DNA of 7,257 bases from Actinomyces sp. (GTDB taxonomy: Bacteria > Actinomycetota > Actinomycetes > Actinomycetales > Actinomycetaceae). The translations under genes were made by a program, and so were the position numbers. This document shows, piece after piece, positions 1-5,406 of this stretch. The DNA is taken from the NCBI GenBank assembly GCA_012837655.1, contig DUQT01000258.1, forward strand, positions 1-7,257, given 5' to 3'. The notes below the pieces were generated by a model. The model was not told the DNA's origin. It did no database searches and saw nothing but the letters and a program-made list of their open reading frames with translations. Position 1 is the stretch's first letter. The number at the start of each line of letters is the position of its first letter.

Positions 1-1
1 C

Positions 2-244
2 ACGCGAAAGCCGGAGGATCCGGCTCCGCGCAAGCCTCCCAAGAAGAGCACCATCGCCACGTCCTCGATTCCGCACGGCACAAGCAGCCCGAAAGTCAAG
101 CAGCCGACCGCGAAAACCGGATCGGTTTCAAAGAATGGGACCTCCACGACCAAGAACGTGACCGGTAAGGTGGCCCCGGGCACGTCTAGCATTCCGCCCA
201 AGGCCGGCGGGGGGAGCCTAACGGGCGGGTGGCCGTGCAGATAG
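2..244 (+). CDS. 3' end of an unidentified gene, Lys/Pro/Ser/Thr-rich C-terminal tail (partial)
   Basis: This frame is open from the left edge and codes for 80 residues before a TAG at 242-244; the other two plus frames stop near 162-168. The visible protein is low in complexity: about 12 Thr, 12 Pro, 11 Ser, 11 Lys and 10 Gly, with no acidic residue after residue 6, ending in a Gly-rich stretch and Trp-Pro-Cys-Arg. Such tails are common as disordered, basic C-termini of actinobacterial proteins. No domain is visible, so the function is unknown. A GC-rich hairpin straddles the stop codon, which supports this frame as the real gene end. The gene body lies outside the window. Being low-complexity, the frame could still be fortuitous. 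Confidence 0.55.
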   Translation, partial: TRKPEDPAPRKPPKKSTIATSSIPHGTSSPKVKQPTAKTGSVSKNGTSTTKNVTGKVAPGTSSIPPKAGGGSLTGGWPCR

Positions 245-252
245 CCACCCGC
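225..252 (+). terminator. GC-rich hairpin at the stop codon of the upstream gene, possible terminator
   Basis: A perfect 9-base inverted repeat, GCGGGTGGC (225-233) and GCCACCCGC (244-252), encloses a 10-base loop and overlaps the TAG stop at 242-244. No T-run follows, so it is not a textbook intrinsic terminator. GC-rich hairpins lacking a U-tract are often found at gene ends in actinobacteria and may act as weak terminators or as 3' stabilisers. Its position at a stop codon, ahead of an intergenic region, makes a 3'-end role likely. Confidence 0.5.
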
Positions 253-389
253 GCACGAGTTAAAGGCAGGCAGATCCCCAGCTTCGCCCTCGAGAATGAA
301 AACACCGCACAAGGTGCGTGAACGGCGTGGTCGAACGCGCGTACGTATGACGGAACGCGTTTGACGCGGTGTGATGGAGTCTCATTGCT

Positions 390-405
390 TAGATAGACTG
401 AAGCA
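390..405 (+). promoter_or_regulatory. predicted leaderless promoter of pepN (-10 element)
   Basis: TAGACT at 394-399 fits the TANNNT -10 pattern and lies exactly six bases before the pepN ATG (406), so transcription would start at or next to the A of the start codon. The bases just before the ATG contain no Shine-Dalgarno sequence. This spacing is the known signature of leaderless genes in actinobacteria. An overlapping TAGATA at 390-395 could be an alternative -10. TTGACG at 361-366 is too far upstream to be its -35 partner, and no good -35 is seen at 16-18 bases. Confidence 0.6.
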
Positions 406-2985
406 ATGGAGACTCTGACTCGTAAAGATGCTAAAGAGCGCAGTGACAGTGTTGACCTTGCCGAAATCGACATTGTTTTAGATCTGTCCAACGCCAAGAC
501 TTCGCAAGATTCGTTCTATTCAAAGTCGACTATTCGGCTTCAGACTGCGGATCCGGAGCTGTTTGTTGACCTCATTGCCGATTCCGTTGAGAGCGTGAAA
601 GTTAACGGGGAACCCGCGCGCTATGAAGTCGGCAAGACGCGCGTAACATTCCAAGACCTGCCAACAAATCAAGACATCGAGTTAACGATCGAGTCTCGCT
701 GCAAATACTCAACAACCGGCGAGGGCCTGCATCGCTACGTCGATCCCGAAGACGGCGAAACCTACCTCTACACGCAGTACGAACCAACCGACGCCCGCCG
801 CGTCTACGCATGCTTTGACCAGCCGGGCATGAAGGCGCAGTGGAAGTTCGAAATCACCGCCCCCGCCGACTGGACCGTCCTTTCAAACGAATCCGTTTCC
901 AGTCGTGAATTGATTGACGAGGGCGTGGCTCGCTGGACCTTCAACCGCACGCATCCACTTTCATCCTTCATCACCGCAGTGGTGGCCGGCCCCTACGCGC
1001 ACGTCGATGGTGGAGTTTGGAGCGGGGGAGCCTCCGACGGCAAGACCGTTGATGTCCCACTTGGAATCTACTGTCGCCGCACTTTGGAGCCCTACCTGGA
1101 CGCGGACGACATTTTCAGCGTGACGCGCGCCGGCCTGGACTTCTATCACCGCCACTACGGGTTCACATATCCGTGGGGCAAGTACGACCAGATCTTCGTG
1201 CCGGAATACAACCTCGGCGCAATGGAAAACCCCGGGTGCGTTACTTTCAACGAGAAAATGATCTCGCGAGACAAGCCCACCCGCGCAGCACGCCAATCCC
1301 GCGCAAACGTGATCTTCCACGAGATGTGCCACATGTGGTTTGGCGACCTGGTCACCCCAAAGTGGTGGGATGACCTGTGTTTGAAGGAATCCTTCGCTGA
1401 TAATCAAGGCTCTTTCGGCCTGGTTGAAGCCACCGAATTTAGCGATGAGTGGGCCACTTTCGCATCTGGCCGCAAGGAGTGGGCATACAAGCAGGACCAG
1501 CTCCCGACCTCGCATCCGATTGCCGCGGAAATCGAAGACGTCGAGGCCGCAAAGAATCACTTTGACGGCATCACTTACGCGAAGGGCGCCGCAGTCTTGA
1601 AGCAACTCGTCGCGTACGTCGGCGAAGATTCATTTTTCGAAGGCGCCCGCCTCTACTTCCAAGACCACGCGTTCGAAGCCACCTCAATGGCAGACTTCTT
1701 GGAAGCCCTCGAGGAATCCTCCGACCGCGACGACCTTGACCAGTGGCAGAAAGCCTGGCTCCACACCGTCGGACCGTCCGAACTTTCCGTACAGCGCCAC
1801 GACGATCACTGCGTCGTCTTCCAAACCTCCACCGACCCCAAGACCGGCGAGTCCCAGCTCCGCCCTCATCGAATCAACATCGGTTTCTACCGCGTCGAAA
1901 ACGACCGGCTAGTACGCGTCGGACTCAAGGAAGTCACGCTATCCGACCAGCGTTTACGCGTCGATTTTCCCGAGGGCGAGGCTGACTTCGACCTCATCTT
2001 GAGCAACGACGACGACCTGACATACGCAATCGTTGTGTTGGACGAGGACGAGCTTCGCGTCGCTCTAGAGTATGTCGGGAGCATCGAGCACGCTACGTCT
2101 CGAGCGGTTATTTGGTCGGCGCTGTGGGCGGCCGTGCGCGACGCGAAACTGGATCCGGAAGATTATGTGGATGCGGTTGCGCGCCACGTCCTCGTCGAAA
2201 CTGACGACGCGGTTGCATCCGACCTGATTTCTAATGCGCTAAGTGCCATCACGTATTTCATGCCAACGCAGAAGCGACGCGAAGTTGCGTCAAAGTTCGT
2301 GAACTGCGCGATCGATGCGCTTTGCAAGTCTGAAAGTGCCGACCGGAAGCGGGAATGGGCGCAGGCGGCGGTGCGGGGGCTCGTGTTGGCCGGAACACCA
2401 AATGATGACCAGATGGCGTTCCTGCAAGACATTGTCTCTGGCAACTCGCACCTGCTTGACGTTGGTCCAAACCTCGCATGGCGCGGACGCGTAACCATGG
2501 CGGCCGTTGGCGCGCTAAATGATGACGAGATCGAAGAATACCTAAAGGCCGACCCGTCAGGCGAAGCTGAAGTGTACGCACTGCGCGCCCGGGCGGCGTC
2601 CGCGGATCGCAATGTTCGACACCGCTTCTGGAACTCCGTCCTAAACGAAGAGATGGCCAACGACAAGATGACAGCCATCCTCAATGGGTTGGCCGATGGC
2701 GCCCTCGCAAATGACGTCCTTGGATTTGCAGGCGACTTCTTCGACCTTGTACAGCCATTTTGGAACGACCACACAATCGGAATGGGGAACCGATTTGTTG
2801 CAGGCGCGTACCCTGGTGTTATAGACGCCTCCAATGCGCCCGACGCGGCCGCGTTGCGGTTCATGGCGGCACACTGGCTATCAGAATATGAATATGCGCC
2901 CGCAGCCCTGCGCAGGCTCATGCTTGAACAGCAGGACGAACTGGAGCGTAGGTTTAGGATTCAAACCACGTGGCTGAACAGATAG
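406..2985 (+). CDS. pepN: aminopeptidase N, M1 family zinc metallopeptidase (Streptomyces-type PepN)
   Basis: This is a cytosolic enzyme of 859 residues that removes N-terminal amino acids from peptides in protein turnover; no signal peptide is seen. The M1 hallmarks are present in order: the exopeptidase motif GAMEN at residues 271-275, the zinc motif HEMCHMW at 305-311 (His305, Glu306, His309), the third zinc ligand Glu328 in LKESFA, and the catalytic Tyr391 in ITYAKG. The N-terminal part (about 1-190) is the beta-rich domain. After the thermolysin-like domain, the region from about residue 500 to the end is the helical ERAP1-like C-terminal domain. Its length is as expected for the actinobacterial PepN type (about 850 residues). 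The ATG at 406 fits the family N-terminus (METLTRKDA) and lies just downstream of a leaderless-type -10. The last 16 bases overlap the next gene, suggesting co-transcription. All catalytic residues are intact. Confidence 0.96.
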   Translation: METLTRKDAKERSDSVDLAEIDIVLDLSNAKTSQDSFYSKSTIRLQTADPELFVDLIADSVESVKVNGEPARYEVGKTRVTFQDLPTNQDIELTIESRCKYSTTGEGLHRYVDPEDGETYLYTQYEPTDARRVYACFDQPGMKAQWKFEITAPADWTVLSNESVSSRELIDEGVARWTFNRTHPLSSFITAVVAGPYAHVDGGVWSGGASDGKTVDVPLGIYCRRTLEPYLDADDIFSVTRAGLDFYHRHYGFTYPWGKYDQIFVPEYNLGAMENPGCVTFNEKMISRDKPTRAARQSRANVIFHEMCHMWFGDLVTPKWWDDLCLKESFADNQGSFGLVEATEFSDEWATFASGRKEWAYKQDQLPTSHPIAAEIEDVEAAKNHFDGITYAKGAAVLKQLVAYVGEDSFFEGARLYFQDHAFEATSMADFLEALEESSDRDDLDQWQKAWLHTVGPSELSVQRHDDHCVVFQTSTDPKTGESQLRPHRINIGFYRVENDRLVRVGLKEVTLSDQRLRVDFPEGEADFDLILSNDDDLTYAIVVLDEDELRVALEYVGSIEHATSRAVIWSALWAAVRDAKLDPEDYVDAVARHVLVETDDAVASDLISNALSAITYFMPTQKRREVASKFVNCAIDALCKSESADRKREWAQAAVRGLVLAGTPNDDQMAFLQDIVSGNSHLLDVGPNLAWRGRVTMAAVGALNDDEIEEYLKADPSGEAEVYALRARAASADRNVRHRFWNSVLNEEMANDKMTAILNGLADGALANDVLGFAGDFFDLVQPFWNDHTIGMGNRFVAGAYPGVIDASNAPDAAALRFMAAHWLSEYEYAPAALRRLMLEQQDELERRFRIQTTWLNR

Positions 2986-3809
2986 ATCCCGGAGACAATC
3001 AGGAAACGCCTGGTGGGGGTTCGAAAGACGAAAAGGAATACAATCCGGCCGCTTCGATGTCCCTGCTACAGGCGTTACTGTACGACCCTCTAAACTACGG
3101 CTTTTCCGCAGTGGAGAAGCCCAAGAAGGGTCCCCGGAAACCTGTCGAAACCGTGATACTCCTGGTCATGGCCATCATCCTGTCCTTCGGGGCAACGATC
3201 GCCGCCAAAGAGCTGATCTCGCAAGAATCTTCGCACGAGGACGCCCTTGGCAACCTGCGTGAACAAATCTTGCGCCAGCGTGACGCAGTCAATCAGCTAG
3301 AGGCTGAAAACGATGAGCTTACCGCCTCTATCGCCCTGCTTTCTTCAAGTGAGCGCACACAGGTTCGATCTGGCGACACTGCTATCCAACTTGCTGAACT
3401 CGACCAGATTCACGGTCCCGGCGTGACCGTGAAGATGACTGAACAAGATGGCGCGGACGCAGAGTCTCGAGTACTTGATAACGACCTACGCGTCGTCGTC
3501 AACGCGCTGTGGAGCGGGGGAGCAGAGGGCATCGAAATAAACGGGCAACGCATCGGGCCTACCACAGCGATACGCACGGCTGGACGCACGATTTTGGTTA
3601 ACTTCAAGGCCACCGTGTCCCCGTACGAGATTCGCGTAATCGGTGATCCCGAATCTCTGGATCGGGCTCTAAAAACTGGGACTACCGGCGACTACCTTTC
3701 GACCCTCTATTCAAAGTACGGCATCGGTGTTGGCATAACGGTCGAAAAGGACGTGGTCCTAGGACCTGCTAGCACCAGACAGGCAACTTCTACAGTTATT
3801 GTGGAGTAG
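2970..3809 (+). CDS. DUF881 family membrane-anchored protein (first copy, Rv1823-like position)
   Basis: This protein has 279 residues. After an acidic, probably cytoplasmic N-terminal region (1-58) comes one transmembrane segment at about 61-79, then a likely coiled coil at about 88-120, and then the DUF881 domain at about 125-279. The domain shows HGPGV, the signature GAEGIEINGQR followed by AIRTAGRTILVN, and a SPY...VIGD block. Topology is inferred as N-in with the domain outside. The function of DUF881 is unknown. Bacillus homologues (YlxW, YlxX) sit beside sbp in the division cluster upstream of ftsA and ftsZ, so a role in division or the envelope is plausible but unproven. The GTG start at 2970 lies inside the end of pepN; TAGGA at 2955-2959 is a weak ribosome site. 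An internal ATG at residue 30 would also leave the membrane segment intact, so the exact start is less certain than the gene. Confidence 0.88.
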   Translation: MAEQIDPGDNQETPGGGSKDEKEYNPAASMSLLQALLYDPLNYGFSAVEKPKKGPRKPVETVILLVMAIILSFGATIAAKELISQESSHEDALGNLREQILRQRDAVNQLEAENDELTASIALLSSSERTQVRSGDTAIQLAELDQIHGPGVTVKMTEQDGADAESRVLDNDLRVVVNALWSGGAEGIEINGQRIGPTTAIRTAGRTILVNFKATVSPYEIRVIGDPESLDRALKTGTTGDYLSTLYSKYGIGVGITVEKDVVLGPASTRQATSTVIVE

Positions 3810-3813
3810 GAGG
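3808..3813 (+). promoter_or_regulatory. strong ribosome binding site of sbp overlapping the upstream stop codon
   Basis: AGGAGG lies four bases before the sbp ATG (3818) and overlaps the TAG stop (3807-3809) of the first DUF881 gene. This is the best Shine-Dalgarno match in the window. It fixes the sbp start and suggests coupled translation. Confidence 0.85.
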
Positions 3814-3817
3814 AATC

Positions 3818-4150
3818 ATGATCGCGATTATTGGGCTTATCATTGGCGTAGTTCTGGGCGTTGTGCTGGAACCAACGATCCCTTACACCTGGCAGCCCTA
3901 CCTACCAATCGCTGTGGTCGCTGCGATCGACGCGCTGTTTGGCGCCGGGCGCGCGTGGCTGGAAGGCAAGTTCTCAGACCGCGTCTTCATCGTGTCGTTC
4001 TTCTGGAATGTCCTCGTCGCCGCCCTGCTCGTGTTCCTAGGCGCCCAGTTAGGCGTGGGAGCCGCAATGACCACCGCAATCGTGGTTGTCCTCGGCATCC
4101 GCATCTTCTCGAACGCCGCCGCAATCCGCCGCGCCATTTTCGGAGCCTGA
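3818..4150 (+). CDS. sbp: small basic protein Sbp (DUF1290), integral membrane protein
   Basis: This protein of 110 residues is almost entirely hydrophobic. Membrane segments are seen at about 2-17, 28-44 and 58-95; the last may be one or two helices. The conserved family core is clear: IDALFGAGRAWLEGKF at residues 37-52, then FWN...FLGAQLGVG and, near the end, LGIRIFSNAAAIRR with a basic C-terminus. Its length is typical of the Sbp/DUF1290 family. The family is found beside ftsA and ftsZ in Bacillus and between two DUF881 genes in actinobacteria. Its biochemical role is unknown, but the fixed arrangement suggests a membrane complex with the DUF881 proteins. It starts 8 bases after the upstream stop with an excellent ribosome site, and the next gene starts one base after its own stop. 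Confidence 0.93.
   Translation: MIAIIGLIIGVVLGVVLEPTIPYTWQPYLPIAVVAAIDALFGAGRAWLEGKFSDRVFIVSFFWNVLVAALLVFLGAQLGVGAAMTTAIVVVLGIRIFSNAAAIRRAIFGA
4142..4145 (+). promoter_or_regulatory. ribosome binding site deciding the start of the second DUF881 gene
   Basis: GGAG lies within the last codons of sbp, six bases before the ATG at 4152. It favours this ATG over an in-frame TTG at 4086, which would bury 66 bases of the gene inside sbp and add a Ser/Ala/Pro-rich extension without any family similarity. Confidence 0.7.
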
Positions 4151-4151
4151 C

Positions 4152-4877
4152 ATGTTCGAAGCCCGAAATCCTAATCAAAGGCGGCTGCGGGACCTGCTCA
4201 CCGCACGCTTTCGGCCCATCCACCTGCTGATAGCCCTAATGATGTTTGCGCTGGGATTCGCTTTCGTATCCCAGGTCAAGATCCAAAGTGCCGACCCACT
4301 TGACGGCGTTCACGAGGACGAGCTGGTGCTGCTACTAGATCAGCTCACTCAATCTGAAGACCAGCTGCGAGCCGAGCGCTCTGACCTTTCCGAGCAACTC
4401 GCAAGGTTGCAGTCTGAACATTCACAGGAGCAGGCCGCGCGAGAATCCGCGGAAAAAGAGCTTCGCCAAGCTCAAATCCTAGGTGGCACGGTGCCCGTTG
4501 AAGGCCCCGGACTGATCCTGACGGTTACAGAGGGCGCAACCCCAATCTCTGCCCAAAAATTCGTGACCGTCCTCGGAGAGCTTCGCAACGCAGGAGCCGA
4601 AGGCATCGAACTGAATGGACATCGCGTAATTGCGTCCTCGTATATCACCAGAGACGAAAACGGGATGACGATATCTGGGGAGCCGATCGAATCCCCATAC
4701 GTGTGGAAGATCATTGGTGACGCGGATACTATTCAACCTGCGCTAGAAATCGCTAGGGGAGCGACCTCTCAGCTACGCGCGAGCGAGGCAAATGTTGAGA
4801 TCGTACGATCCGATCTGGTTACCATTGAGTCAGTAGCGCCCAAACACAGCTATTCATATGCTGAACCAGTCGAGTGA
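4152..4877 (+). CDS. DUF881 family membrane-anchored protein (second copy, Rv1825-like position)
   Basis: From the ATG at 4152 the protein has 241 residues. It has a short basic N-terminus (1-22), one transmembrane segment at about 23-42, a long charged coiled coil at about 55-105 rich in Gln, Glu and Leu, and the DUF881 domain at about 108-230. It shares GPG, GAEGIELNGHR, SPY and IIGD with the first copy, but the central AIRTAGRTILVN stretch is replaced by a divergent SSYITRDENGM-type sequence, so the two are diverged paralogues rather than recent duplicates. The basic N-terminus favours an N-in topology with the domain outside. It is the third gene of the DUF881-Sbp-DUF881 set and lies one base after sbp. 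In mycobacteria gcvH follows here; in this window the garA promoter follows directly. Its molecular function is unknown. Confidence 0.9.
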   Translation: MFEARNPNQRRLRDLLTARFRPIHLLIALMMFALGFAFVSQVKIQSADPLDGVHEDELVLLLDQLTQSEDQLRAERSDLSEQLARLQSEHSQEQAARESAEKELRQAQILGGTVPVEGPGLILTVTEGATPISAQKFVTVLGELRNAGAEGIELNGHRVIASSYITRDENGMTISGEPIESPYVWKIIGDADTIQPALEIARGATSQLRASEANVEIVRSDLVTIESVAPKHSYSYAEPVE

Positions 4878-4878
4878 C

Positions 4879-4914
4879 AGGTCCGATTTCTGGATAAGTT
4901 GAGCAATCAGACCT
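4879..4914 (+). repeat. imperfect inverted repeat bracketing the -35 box of the garA promoter
   Basis: AGGTCCGATT (4879-4888) and AATCAGACCT (4905-4914) are inverted copies that match at 9 of 10 positions. The 16-base interval between them contains the proposed -35 box TTGAGC at its right end. The repeat begins two bases after the stop of the second DUF881 gene. It could be an operator for the garA promoter, or an RNA hairpin at the end of the upstream transcript. There is no T-run, and the stem in the plus-strand RNA would carry one C-A mismatch. Confidence 0.45.
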
Positions 4915-4928
4915 AAGCTTGATAGTTA
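4899..4928 (+). promoter_or_regulatory. predicted SigA-type promoter of garA-ftsR
   Basis: TTGAGC at 4899-4904 is a good -35 box. It is followed by GATAGT (4921-4926) after 16 bases, or TAGTTA (4923-4928) after 18 bases, as the -10. This would give a 5' leader of roughly 30 bases before the ATG at 4966. It lies in the only sizeable gap between the DUF881/Sbp genes and garA, so garA and ftsR can probably be expressed independently of the upstream genes. Confidence 0.55.
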
Positions 4929-4953
4929 GAAAGCAAAGTACGAACCAAGAGTT

Positions 4954-4959
4954 AAGGAG
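4954..4959 (+). promoter_or_regulatory. ribosome binding site of garA
   Basis: AAGGAG lies six bases before the ATG at 4966. It is a near-consensus site at ideal spacing and fixes the garA start. Confidence 0.8.
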
Positions 4960-4965
4960 CTGGCG

Positions 4966-5406
4966 ATGTCCAACCAAAACGCGCCTGACCCCAATGAAAC
5001 AGCCGTATTCGGCTCGTTGGGGACGCCGAGCGAACCTGAGGACTCCTTTGTCCGCCAGCCACTGACCGCCCGCGACCAAAGTGCCGTGGACGCACTGCCT
5101 TACGGATCCGCACTGCTGATCGTTCAGCGCGGCCCGAACTCCGGCGCACGGTTCCTGCTGGATGCTGAGGTCACGACGGCTGGCCGTAGCCCCAAGGCTG
5201 ATATCTTCCTAGACGACGTAACCGTTTCGCGTCGTCACTGCGAATTCCGCGCCTCCGAAGGCGGATTCATTGTGCGCGATTCCGGGTCCCTAAACGGAAC
5301 CTACGTGAACCGCGAACGCACCGAAAGTGCGCGCCTGAATGCCGGTGACGAAGTTCAGATCGGCAAGTACCGTCTGACCTACCATCCTTCACCGCGTAAT
5401 TCATGA
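4966..5406 (+). CDS. garA: FHA domain protein, GarA/OdhI-type metabolic phospho-switch
   Basis: This soluble protein has 146 residues. In mycobacteria and corynebacteria the unphosphorylated homologue (GarA, OdhI) binds and inhibits 2-oxoglutarate dehydrogenase and, in mycobacteria, also acts on glutamate dehydrogenase and glutamate synthase. Phosphorylation of an N-terminal threonine by PknB or PknG makes it bind its own FHA domain and switches it off. The FHA domain spans about 48-140 with the phosphothreonine-binding residues Gly73-Arg74, Ser88, His91 and Asn110-Gly111, and the near-invariant block IFLDDVTVSRRHCEF. The N-terminal switch motif, ETTSVF in Mycobacterium, is here ETAVF (residues 11-15), leaving only Thr12, the equivalent of the PknB-type second threonine. 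Whether the host has a 2-oxoglutarate dehydrogenase cannot be told here. The stop codon overlaps the ftsR start by four bases, implying one operon. Confidence 0.93.
   Translation: MSNQNAPDPNETAVFGSLGTPSEPEDSFVRQPLTARDQSAVDALPYGSALLIVQRGPNSGARFLLDAEVTTAGRSPKADIFLDDVTVSRRHCEFRASEGGFIVRDSGSLNGTYVNRERTESARLNAGDEVQIGKYRLTYHPSPRNS

Noticed and set aside
361..366. TTGACG as the -35 box of pepN
   Set aside because: It lies 23-27 bases from either -10 candidate, well outside the 16-19 base range.
186..497. 103-codon minus-strand open frame across the pepN start
   Set aside because: It would begin inside pepN and run through the intergenic region and the end of the upstream gene. Its composition is random-like, rich in Arg, Ser and Ala.
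1015..1031. 14-base identity TGGAGCGGGGGAGC shared by pepN and the first DUF881 gene (near 3510-3523)
   Set aside because: Both encode Trp-Ser-Gly-Gly-Ala in unrelated contexts; a chance codon match with no other repeat around it.
961..1605. 214-codon minus-strand open frame inside pepN
   Set aside because: It is opposite the catalytic domain of pepN, with no family motif and no promoter or ribosome site of its own.
2163..2921. 252-codon minus-strand open frame inside pepN
   Set aside because: It lies wholly opposite a well-supported pepN reading frame, is Ser/Arg/Ala-rich as expected of an antisense shadow, and has no recognisable domain.
4086..4151. N-terminal extension of the second DUF881 gene from a TTG
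   Set aside because: It would overlap sbp by 65 bases and encodes a Ser/Ala/Pro-rich shadow sequence. The ATG at 4152 has a ribosome site at proper spacing and gives the normal short basic N-terminus.
3799..4230. 143-codon plus-strand open frame overlapping sbp in another frame
   Set aside because: It is an Arg-rich shadow of sbp, which itself has strong family motifs and a consensus ribosome site.
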